Shown here: piece by piece, positions 11,262-21,085 of the stretch | Layout: every line of letters starts with the position of its first letter | Numbering within the stretch: the stretch's first letter is position 1 | Program-made: the position numbers and the translations under genes | The notes under the pieces: generated by a model | The model's database searches: none | What the model was told of the DNA's origin: nothing | Seen by the model: only the letters and a program-made list of their open reading frames with translations | NCBI GenBank assembly: GCA_004123355.1 | Contig: SCHM01000001.1 | Location: 5,448,001-5,512,000, forward strand | Direction of reading: 5' to 3' | From: Amphirosellinia nigrospora | Taxonomy: Eukaryota; Ascomycota; Sordariomycetes; Xylariales; Xylariaceae | Length of the DNA stretch: 64,000 nt

Positions 11262-13043
11262 GTGAGCCTGACAATGACAGAAATTGGGACTTCTACGCCC
11301 TGTATGTGTATTTTAATACATGATTTGCATTGTGTGTTGTGCGTTATCTTTGATTTTGCGAGTCACTTCAAATTATTTAATATTCAGTTGATATACACCC
11401 TCGAATCTACTAATATTTGCCTTTGCTTCTTTCTAGTCATGAAGGCTCGAAGCAACTTACTGTGGTCATAAAACTTGGTATGTCGTGCGACAACTCACCT
11501 ACCTACGTTGTTTGACAGCTCGACCTATCGTGAGATACAGGATTGTGTGATATATGGCTTACACGACTCAGGAACCAGCTCTATCGTAGACGAGAAGACA
11601 CATGAACCGCTACTCTCAATCTTGAGTCTTATCGTCGAAACTGCGGTGAAGCTACGCAAGATGGCCATAAGGTCGTCATTGGTCATCTGGTGCTATCGGT
11701 GTCGGCTTAAGACGGATGGATGTCGATAGACGACCTAAACATCTATCCAAACTCCAAGCCCTGGCGGCTATCGGACAATGTCGCCTCATCAGTCTTTGGA
11801 TAGCCTGTTCGCCCATCTACAGCAACCCATTTCTCAGATTCTACTCACTCGCAATGATATAGCGGACGTAAGCTTGGTTTTTATCCATAACTCTGCTTGA
11901 TTTCATAAACGCGGTATGTCTGACACAAATACACAGCGCTCAAGGTATCTCAATGCCCAAAATTGCATGGCTGAGCTTTTAGACATGGGCGTCATTCCCA
12001 TCGTCAACGAGAACGACACGTTAGCTGTGGCCGAGATTAAGTTTGGTGACAACGATACCTTGTCCGCTATAACAGCTGCCATGGTGCACGCCGACTTTCT
12101 TTTTCTGATGACAGATGTGGACTGTCTGTATGACAAAAACCCGCGGACTCACCCAGATGCGAAGCCTATAGAGGAAGTCGAGGATATAGGAGCTATACAA
12201 GCTGATGGTAAACGAAGCTTATCATCCCTTTTTATCAGTCTATATCTCTAACCAAGAACCACAGTCTCATCCGCAGGCTCCTCACTAGGCACAGGAGGTA
12301 TGGGACCAAGATCGTTGCAGCGCGGCTCGCGACATCAGCCGGCGTAACCACAATCATCACACGGTTTCTTCCGGGGAAATTGCCAAGATCGTGCGGTATC
12401 TGCAACAAGATTAAAACCAGTGCTTCACAGGCTCATTATCACAATTAAATCATAGGTCAGAGGAAATGCCACACCGACAGAAACACCGTCTCACCCGCCG
12501 CATATCCAGCTCTCGAGCGTTAACGTGAAGAACCAAACACCCGCTCTCAACTCCAGTCCGCGACCGCTACTTCTGGCTCCTATACGGCCTCGCACCTCAC
12601 GGGACGCTATACACTCGACGCCGGCGCGCATGCCGCGTTGGCGGCAAGGCGGGCTACTGCCTGTGGTGCTAGACGTAGAAGGGAACTTTGCACAGCAAGA
12701 GGCGGCGTCTCGTCGTGGTAGATCGTCGAGCAGCGCCGGTGGCGGACACGATCCCTCGTCCACCTCATCTGCTGTCACACCCCCAGGTCCCTACCCCTGT
12801 CCCGTGTCAGCCAAGTGGAGGCTTGTAAAGGTCGCCGCGCCAAACGCGGCCCGAGATCGCCCGCATTAAGGGTCGCCGCAGCGCTAAGATTGGTGAGCTG
12901 TTGGGATATGCGGACAGCGAATACGTGGCGCACCGGGAGAATATCAGCCTTTTAGGAGAGAGAGCCGACCCGTCTCGCCTGCGCTGGATATCGCTGCTAA
13001 TACCGCGGTGTCGCGGGGAGGCAGGGAGTTTAGTGTAGACTAG
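11262..13043 (+). CDS. pro1: Glutamate 5-kinase (proline biosynthesis, step 1)
   Basis: This enzyme phosphorylates L-glutamate to gamma-glutamyl phosphate, the first step of proline synthesis. Features in order: [12 protein letters not shown] (ATP-site start, about 11454-11580); HKVVI then [41 protein letters not shown] (about 11990) with the conserved Asn-Asp; [20 protein letters not shown]-like stretch; GTGGMGTKI; then a C-terminal PUA-like domain ([18 protein letters not shown], about 12886). The last frame gives [18 protein letters not shown] and stops at 13041-13043. Introns are 11478-11571, 11868-11936 and 12208-12264, all phase-consistent. An earlier intron probably spans from about 11304 to 11436, making 11262 the start; otherwise the start is 11439. 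About five or more single-base breaks occur, chiefly in the 3' half. Confidence 0.92.
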
Positions 13044-13362
13044 AAATATTAAATGGGTACGTGCAATATGAAAGAGTTAGTAATGGGAATTAGCGATGTG
13101 TTTAACACGAAGGTACAGCTGGTTATACGTCTCATTACACTAAGACAGGATGATAGTCGAGCTAAAACTGACGGATAGATACACAGAGCTCTCAGGGGCC
13201 ATGAATTTATCATATCATGGATCAGAGCGCCGGGGACGAAGGGTGCAAAATAATTAGACGGGAATTGAATTTGGTATCCCAAAACGCCTTATATGCATTT
13301 TTATAACCCGGGAAATTAATAAACTCCATACTCCAGCCAGGGCTTTTCGAGCCGACACCTCG
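13044..13362. other. Convergent intergenic region
   Basis: This is the 3' region between glutamate 5-kinase (+) and NIP7 (-). No gene is seen. Confidence 0.5.
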
Positions 13363-14566
13363 TTAGCCTGCAAACAGAGTATCTTCGTCGCGTAGGTATT
13401 CTCCGCAGTCAGCTTGCCTAAAAACAACGATTCCAGTTGGGTCTAGTCTGCGTGCTCTATAGGTGATCTGAGTTAGTAGATAGCTCTATGAAATAAACCA
13501 CCCCGTCATAAAATTGAGGTTAGTAAATACAAAGAAAAACTTACTCAGCAGTACTCCTGGCAGATACACCAACTAAAATGCCATGTCAGTATCACTCAGT
13601 CAGGCGGTTAAATAGTGTGAAGTGAGAAAACTCACAGCCTAGCGCGCTATCCGTCATGTCATAAACCTAGCCAATCGGTTAGTAATAGTTCGAGCATTGT
13701 ATTGTCCGTGTATCACCCACTATTACTCCCACGTTGGAAGGGCAGTCCTCAGTCCAGCGGCCTACGTGGGCCTTGGATATATGACTGCCATATAGGAAAG
13801 GCATGACACCATTGGCTGTAGTAGAAGCTTAGCGGTTGTCTCGAGAGAATTAATGGGTGGTTCGGGCATACGTTTAATCCAGATCTTGTATCTTGCGTGG
13901 CTACGGTCGCATGTAAGTGAAGGTTCTTAGTGAGAAGGGGGGATATGGCGCTTACGCAGCTAGAATTGGCAGAGCCGTGATGTGCAGTCTAAACTTCAGC
14001 GTCTGCGCCTCAGTGTTAGCTTCCCTTTCGCATTGTCCGGCAGAGCTCTTATGTCAATTAAGGCCGCACCTTTGTGAATTTGCCTGTTCAGTCCAGCGTC
14101 CGTTAGTCGAGTAACTACCAATACTCGGCTTGTGAAGAGAGTATCCTACCCAAACAAATGCCCACCGAAGCCAGATTATCCCGAGCAATCGAAGTGGCAA
14201 CTGTAAATGCGCGTGTCAGATATCGATCATCCGAGATAGCAGGCTATCGATAAAGAGGCAATTCGAGGGCAGTAGTACGGTTCGCTATTGAGAGAAGAAC
14301 ATAATAGACCTGGAGCGACTGAGGTCAGCGAGAGTATTTGCGTAGGGTTCGTGAGAAGGAAATCGTACGCGATCCTTGATCAATCGAAATACGTAACGGT
14401 CGGCGTCGGGCGCATCGCTGAGAGGGGCGATCAAAGGTTTCAGGTCCGTCGTGTAGTTCGCGAGCTTTTCGAAGAGGATTTCTGAGGAAAGAAATGTTAG
14501 TTCTAGACGTCGATTCAAACCAACATTCTGGGCACAAACCGTCTCTTCTTCTGTTAACGGCCTCAT
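13363..14566 (-). CDS. nip7: 60S ribosome biogenesis factor Nip7, at least 11 exons including a 14-nt microexon
   Basis: Nip7 is a PUA-domain protein that binds pre-60S particles and is needed for 27S pre-rRNA processing. Reading down the minus strand: exon 1 14540-14566 (MRPLTEEET); exon 2 14369-14481 (LFEKLANY to RLIKDR); an unresolved short exon around 14250-14284 (YYCPRIAS); 14150-14200 (LATSIARDNLASVGICL); 14070-14083, only 14 nt (GKFTK); 13956-14002 (LKFRLHITALPILAA); 13872-13900 (HARYKIWIK); 13721-13815 (NGVMPFLYG to DCPSNVGVI); 13636-13666 (VYDMTDSALG); 13545-13572 (FGVSARSTA); 13363-13456 (RRLDPTGIVVFRQ to DTLFAG). From 14200 down, every exon length and phase adds up without correction and every intron is GT-AG. 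The exon 1-2 junction needs one extra A. The product of about 180 residues matches the family. Confidence 0.95.
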
Positions 14567-14936
14567 TTTGGCTAGAGGTAGTTGATGCGACGAGTTGAAT
14601 GGTGTTGGAGCTATGAAGTATGTATAAGGTAGATAATGGCTGCGAGCTATGGTCGCAATATCAGTGGTGGGGTGCGAGATGCTTCGTTCTGCTCTGCAAC
14701 TTTCTTTGGAAATTTTGGCCCAGGATAGCAGGAATCAAGCCGATTGGTCGACTACAGCTGATCGTCTCTTTATCGCTCGAAATGTGGGGCTTATCGGTCC
14801 CTGACAGGGATTGCTCACTGTAGTTATTTGGGAAAACTTTATGGAGCTCTCATCTGCCCGTGCCCACCTGGTACTAATCACCGCTCAACCATTAACAAAT
14901 TGAACCACATACATATCCCACTATATATCCTCAGAA
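14567..14936. promoter_or_regulatory. Shared divergent promoter of NIP7 and NOC3
   Basis: These 370 bases separate the start codons of two oppositely transcribed 60S-biogenesis genes. An inverted CCAAT box (gattgg) lies at about 14742. AT-rich TATA-like stretches lie near 14617-14627 and 14920-14927. Co-regulation is an inference from gene order and function. Confidence 0.55.
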
Positions 14937-17136
14937 ATGTCTTCAAGGCCGAGTAAAAGAGGAAACTGACACCTCCACAGTCAGAGGATGAGGGGGACTC
15001 ACGGTCAGGCGCTAGGATTCAAAGGTCCTTTTTCCAGAATGCCGCGAAATGGGACCTTATTGAAGATCAATATAAAGCACGAAAGGGTAAGAAAAGAGAG
15101 AAAGAGAGCACCAGGCTACCAGTGAAGCGAGATGGGCGTGTCCAAGCTGTGGTTACGCCCCTCGAGGATCTCAAGGAAAGCGATGATGACTGGCTGGAAG
15201 ACGAGGGAGACCGATCTGGAGATGACGAGGAAGAGGAGCAGAAACCGCCGGAAGAGCCTGCGATACCTGTGAAACAACAAATCCGCAACGCCAAAGAGGA
15301 ATTGGCGAAATTAGCCACAGTGCTCAACGAGGAACCCTACGAGAATACGGGAGCTTTCAAGGTCTTGACCAAAATTGGCCAATCTAAAATTCCAGCTATC
15401 GTAACACTCTCGCTAGTCACACGACTGGCGATATATAAAGATCTTATCCCGGGATACCGGATTCGGCCCATCTCAGAAGACGGAGCAGGGGGGGAGAAGC
15501 TCAGCAAGGAAGTCAGAACAATACGGGCTTTCGAGCAAGCCTTAGTTTTTGGCTACCAAGCTTATGTGAAAGAGCTCGCTCGGTATGCAAAGGCCCGAAA
15601 AAGTGACGCCGGCGGAGCTGGTATCGCGACCGTCGCAATAACGTGTGCGTCCTCGCTATTGACTACTCATCCTTACTTCAATTTCCGGTCCGATCTTATC
15701 AATATTTTGGTCTGGAAACTGAGCTCGCGCCGCCCGGACAAGGATTTCGAACACGCTCTTTCAGCGCTCACCACCCTGTTCAACGAGGATGACGAGGGTC
15801 GTCCCTCATTTGAAGTTGTCTCAACTCTCTGTAGGATGATGAAGTCCAAAGATTATCTCGTTCACGAAAGCGTCGTCAGCCTCTTTCTTCATCTCCGATT
15901 ACTATCAGAATTCTCTGGCAAAGGATCAAACGATTCGGTCGATTTGCCAATGGAAAGTCGGAAAAAACAGAAGAAGGCATTTCGTACAAAGCGGGAACGG
16001 AAACAGTAAGAGATTCATTCACATTGACCCCTCTGTTCCTCATCATATGCAACTAGCATGGGTGTTGTTTCTCTTCGAATCGTTTTCATACCCCCTTGAA
16101 TCCCACCATGGACTACGGTTGCTAACCATGTCAGACTTAAGGAAGAAAGGGCGCTACAAAAAGACATGGACCAAGCAGACGCAAATGTTCTCCACGAAGA
16201 GCGAGACAAGATGCAGGCTGAGTGTCTGAAGGCTGTCTTCGCCACATATTTTAGAATTTTGAAATTAAGAACGCCTCATCTCATGGGTGCAGTACTAGAG
16301 TAATAAATCATGCATTTACAAGATAGCAGACAGGACTAATAAAACTAGGGCCTCGCAAATTTAGTCATCTTATCAACCAACAGTTCTTCGGCGATTTACT
16401 CGAGGCTCTAAAGGACCTAATCCGGCATAGCGACGCAGACGAGAACGGCAGCGACGATCCCGAGGCCCCAGCAGAAGCAGAGGAAGATAAGGACGAGCCA
16501 ATCCGTAACACAACGCGTGAGTCTCTCCTCTGCACCGACAGCGTTCGCCCTGCTCGCCGGCCAGGACGCGCACAACGCTAAAGCAGACCTACATCTCGAC
16601 CTCTCCTTCTTCACTACTCACCTCTGGCGAACCCTCCTGCCCATTTCCCAAAACGCCGACCTTGAACTCGGCGCGCGGTCACTCCACCTGCCCGACCCCG
16701 ACGCACCGGGGTCAGCAGGTAAGCTGCGCGCAGACACGCGCGGAACAAGGTCAATCTGCAAACCACGACCGTCCTCTTGATCCGATGCCTCACCGCGGTT
16801 CTCCTCCCTCCGTGGAACATCCGCTCCACGCCACCCTCAGACTCGCCGCCTTCTCCAAGCAGCTCATGACGACCTCGCTCCACGTTCCAGAGAAGAGCGC
16901 GCAGGCTCTCCTCGCGCTACTAGCCGATGTGGGCAACACGCACGGGCGCAAAATTGCCTCTCTGGAACAGAGGAGCGCAAGGGCGACGGGTCTTCAACGC
17001 GATTTCCCCAAGTGAGGAGGGAAGCAATCCTCTAGCAACGACAGTTTGGGAGGGCGAGATTCTCAGGAGGCACTACTGCCCCAAAGTTCGAGACGCTGTA
17101 AAGATTATGGAAAAGAGTATTATGAGTGACAAGTAA
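14937..17136 (+). CDS. noc3: Nucleolar complex protein 3 (Noc3), pre-60S assembly and replication licensing
   Basis: Noc3 works with Noc2 in intranuclear 60S-subunit maturation and also helps load the MCM helicase in yeast. From the start at 14937 (MSSRPSKRG) comes an acidic, charged N-terminus (SQSEDEGD, then DDDWLEDEGDRSGDDEEEE), the long helical middle (AFEQALVFGYQAYVKEL, PYFNFRSDLINILVWKL) and a C-terminal half with ECLKAVFATYFRILK and INQQFFGDLLEALKDLI. The last frame ends SNPLATTVWEGEILRRHYCP to IMEKSIMSDK at 17136. Two introns follow GT-AG rules: one from about 16006 to 16136, one from about 16299 to 16354. Around six single-base breaks scatter the 3' half over three frames. The total of about 660 residues fits Noc3. 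It shares a promoter with NIP7. Confidence 0.9.
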
Positions 17137-18263
17137 TTTAACATCGTTATCACGGGCTGGGCAAACATACCGAGGAACATAGAAGAAGAGTAATTTGCAT
17201 ACCATGTCGTGAGTGTACATAGTCTAGAGGAGCGTCGAGCTCGTTGACTTGGTTCACATAGTATATTCCCAGAATTGTCACGATTAGCCATTATTTGAAT
17301 CAGTGCAGTGCAATAGGATTGTCTAGCCGCCTCTACCACATGGTTTTCGTACGCCAACTCGATGATACATCAACCACACTCCTCGAAGTGAAGATCGGCT
17401 GCCCTGAAGTGTGTCTGCACGAGAGTCTACACTCCTTATTTACAGATCACGCCTCTCTCTCACTTAGCCTACGCACTTTTTTTCGGTAACACTGTCCCTG
17501 TACTGTTGGCATGAACATATGCAACACATGCAGTGCTTTGGCGCTGTATAGCCAGGTCAGTTTTGCCTAGCCAATAACTCGAAAAGCTTGGATTATATGC
17601 AACTTACTTACTAATCACGTTTTTCATAACTCAAAAAAAGAAACTAGAAAAGATCGGAGTGGGCAATCTGAGACAATCGACTGACCATAAAGTAGCATGA
17701 CTACAACACGGAAAGAAATGTGCCGAACGTCGGCTTCGTGTAGTCTTCCCGGAGTTGAGATGGGATTGTATGACTACACCCAGTGTCATGTCATCCCCCA
17801 ATCCGCCTAATAAGACGGCGAGACATCATCGTGACTTATTTTCTTTCTTTCTTACGCCCCTAGCCTAGCAACACAAAGAGAAACTAGTGGGGGACAACAA
17901 AAGGAATTTCAGCAGAACTTAGCACCATTATCTATTCGCATCCAACGAAGAACAGATGCCAAACTTCCCGGCGTGAAATCATGGCCAATTTTCCTGGTCA
18001 AGGCAAACCCAACGAGTTTGATAGCGATCTTTCAAGTCTCATCTTCAGGCTTATTCCGTAGTTGAAACAGCACTTTGGGCTGTAGCCTAGGGTTCTTGGC
18101 ACTAGCGAGAAGCCTTGAGACCGGGCCCTTTCGTAAGTCCACTGGTAACTATCTCGGCCTTCTTGTTCGATGAAACCGTCCTTGGGCGAGGCTGAAGTGA
18201 TGCCTAAGAATATTAGTTAGCCTCGAAATCAGTGCTGTCCATGCTAGGACTACTACATCGGGT
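17137..18263. other. Intergenic, 1.1 kb
   Basis: No gene recognised. It is a convergent 3' region between NOC3 (+) and the minus-strand gene that follows. A small TTTC-type tract lies near 17840-17853. Nothing else stands out. Confidence 0.5.
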
Positions 18264-19180
18264 TTATACCTGGCTACTGTCCCTGGAGTCGGCCTTCGCA
18301 TTCTCGTTTGCGGGGTTCCACATTGAACTAGAAAGTCCCTTTAATGCATTGGCACTTGTAGGCTTCGGCGGCGGAGCTGCCGAATAGTCGGCTTCACCCA
18401 TCTCGATGTCTCCTGCTTTCAGTTTGTTGAGTATGAAGAGGCTCTCCACGTCGCAAAGTGACAGCAGGGGCTAATGAAGTTGTCTCAATAGGTAGATTAG
18501 GCAACGCCTGGTTGGTCACCTGATATAGCGGCATCCCAAAGCTTCCTGCACTATTGTTATTACGTGGGTTCGAGAAGTAAGACATATTATTGAGCGTTGA
18601 CTGTTGGGAATCTTGCTGCTGGGCATTTGAAGCCGAGCGAGTTGAAGCTTGAGAAACGGCTGGTGGCAACGACGATGGAAGCGGACGATGGTGACCGTGG
18701 AAAACATAGCCGCTTCTTGTGTCTGTAAGCTGACTCTGCTATTGCCTAGGTACACTTGAATAAGGGTTTGGTGATAAATGTACCTGGGTAGGTAATGTGT
18801 AGGGGGCTCACTAAGACGTGTTAGTAGGCAATACAATGTTGTAATTACCCCGATAGAATGCGCCTAGAATGGCTACGTACCCTGGAGAATCACTCGTCAC
18901 TAGCTTCCCTTCCCAAGGAGGGCGAGGGTAATTCGCGGGGACGATGTCTCCCTTCGTCCTCGATTCGAACCTCTACCCCGGCCGGAGGTAGTCTGCTCAA
19001 CATGGTCCCTAAATTGAGATGGCCGTGGTGGCTGGTGTTGGCGTTTCGGTGGTGCTTGGGAATTGCCATAGTCAACTTCCGCACTACGGCGACCCTTTCG
19101 TTTAGTTTGTTTAGGTGGCTTCGCTCGTCCGAACTCGGCTTGAAGCTGCCTAGCTAATCTAGATCACCTTGGTCATCCAT
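18264..19180 (-). CDS. Unrecognised Pro/Gln/Ser-rich fungal protein
   Basis: I do not recognise this gene. On the minus strand it begins MDDQGDLDLARQLQAEFGRA at 19180. A basic stretch follows (KPPKQTKRKGRR), then a Gln/Pro/Gly/Arg-rich region (PPKRQHQPPRPSQF, SGRGRG) and NYPRPPWEGK. One intron with good signals spans 18723-18880. The second exon is Ser/Gln/Asn-rich (STRSASNAQQQDSQQ, NPRNNNSAG), then ILNKLKAGDIEMGEADY and a tail SSSMWNPANEN to DSRDSSQV. Most of it looks disordered, with no catalytic motif. The Arg/Gly/Gln-rich part would suit nucleic-acid binding, but this is only a guess. At least three single-base breaks occur. Splicing and composition support a real gene; the exact ends are less certain. 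Confidence 0.5.
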
Positions 19181-20185
19181 GTTGAGAGTCGTTGATGACT
19201 GTTCCTGGGGATCTCAACAACGATACTGCTCTATGGTATCGAGACGGGTGACTACAAGCAGATTAGGAAGCTTAGCGAATGGCTATCAACAATCACACAT
19301 AAGTGATTTAAACAGAGACATGCCGCTTAAACAATTCGGGAACTTGGAAACTGCTTTGATGTTTGCGAGGTATTAAAATAGCCACAACGACAAATATATA
19401 AAACAAACGAGGACGGGAGCCTGACTGTTATGCTCGACATGAAGACCATACTGAAGGCGATGGCTGGATGAAAATATAGGAAGACTTCAAGAAAATATCG
19501 AATTTCCTTACCTGAGGGGAGGTGCCTAATAGGTACCGAGTAAAACGACGGGAAGAGAGACTGTGGAGGTGGCAGAGAGAGGAAAGGGCTGCAAAAAGAG
19601 ATGCTGCTGTTGGATGGAAGGGTGGCAAACTATAATCCTAGGTCTCCCGTTTCTTGCCTTTTGATAATTAGGCGAGGAGGCGAGGAGGTAATAAAAGTGG
19701 AAGGAAACAAATGGCAAGCACGACCTACCTATGTAACACCGGGCAACTAGAACTACAACCGCAACCGCGACAACAAAATCATTGGCTTAGCGCCTGGGTA
19801 CGGGTCGTAGGTAGGATGTCCATAATATGGATTTAGCATTTGATAAGAATAAAGTTTAAGAGAGATGGGTCGACTTCGGTTATGATATTACCCTGTGCGA
19901 TATAAACCAAATCATCTCGGAATGCCTCTACGTTTAACCTACTACCATAAAATAAGAACCAAAAGGAGAAGACAATACCTACAAGATTGAAATATCAAAA
20001 ACTATCCCATTAAGCAGGTTAAGCATTTCATCGGCAGACAGATTTGACATGCTATTCATACTATTGCGTCTATCTACTTCCCATGATCGAGTATTCCCAT
20101 GAGGATGACACAATAAACTTTTGATAATAATAATAATAATATAATACCATTGTACCAAGGTTGATAGCAGCTCCTCGAGTATGCT
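19181..20185. other. Intergenic, 1.0 kb, with AAT microsatellite
   Basis: No gene recognised. A short (AAT)n microsatellite lies at about 20126-20144. Short minus-strand frames near 19428-19717 are unlike any known protein and probably lie in untranslated or intergenic DNA. Confidence 0.5.
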
Positions 20186-21085
20186 TCATTTTGTAATCTT
20201 TTCTTTCGTCTTCTTCTTGACGCCCATGGCAGTCTCGATGGTTGTTATTTTTGTGCCCCGATATTCAGCACAAGTAGCCTCCTGTAGCCATGGTATTTTG
20301 AGGACAGGGACATGCTCTCGTACAAAATCAACCAAAGCAGTTGAGTTTGGGGTATCAACGCAAATTCCTATGCACGAAACTCGGGGAATGCCTAGAGACT
20401 CATACAACCGCCCTTCGCATGACCGAGGAAGCTCAACTAACCGGGTAGATGGTTGCAATGGATGGGATTTACAGGCTACCGCTACCATCTGAGGAAGATG
20501 ACTGCTTAAGGCATTCGGTTGGCCTGATCTCGCAACAAAGATAGCAGAGTAGAAACGGCTTGCTGGCCGATCCTGTGCGCCCTGACTATCTCGTGAATAG
20601 TTGGCTTCTACGCCCTCCGATGCCGTCTTCTGAAGAGTATTTGTCACACAGGACAAGCCAACGTCGACATAAATTTGAGCTCAGGGCAGGAGGAACTGGC
20701 AATGACGTATCCTTATCAGATAACTCCTTGCGTTTCCTTTTCCTGGCGCGATTGCCTTTGGATGTGTGAATGTGCTGTGATCGATAGTGACCTAGGGGAA
20801 AGAGCAAACTGAAGGAGGTTCGTTAGCTTTAATATGGACATGAGCCTCACGCTGAACCTTGAAAACGAGGAGCCCTAAGCGGTGAATTGGGCGAGGAGAT
20901 TGGAGCTTACTTGCATAGCAGTTCTAGGATTGTATCCTGGTCCTGTGGTAGTATCTGAGGCCTAACAAATGCGAGTAAGTGAACCGGCTGAATGCTAAGT
21001 AGCAAACGAAGAGAAAAAGCTGCTTACCAAGATAACCCGAATATGGCGTGTCAAGTTGGGAACACTAATTTCTTCTTTTTGCCAT
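20186..21085 (-). CDS. pop3: RNase P/MRP subunit Pop3
   Basis: Pop3 is a protein subunit of the RNase P and RNase MRP ribonucleoproteins, which process pre-tRNA and pre-rRNA. The likely minus-strand start is 21085 (MAK then a Lys-rich stretch and FP..LDTPYSGYL). Following blocks: PQILPQDQDTILELLC; LGHYRSQHI then a basic run KGNRARKRKRK; IYVDVGLSCVTNTLQ; FYSAIFVARSGQPNALSSHL; STRLVELPRSCEGRLYESLG; IPRVSCIGI; LVDFVREHVPVLKIPWLQ; KITTIETAMGVKKK. Two introns are likely, one about 20945-21030 and one about 20870-20905. The order and spacing match fungal Pop3 of about 200-230 residues. Two or three single-base breaks lie in the N-terminal half; the C-terminal 150 residues are uninterrupted. The call rests on my memory of the family and is good but not certain. 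Confidence 0.8.

Noticed and set aside
18962-18980. cgattcgaacc string resembling a tRNA T-arm
   Set aside because: Within an exon of the minus-strand gene; no acceptor or anticodon arms.
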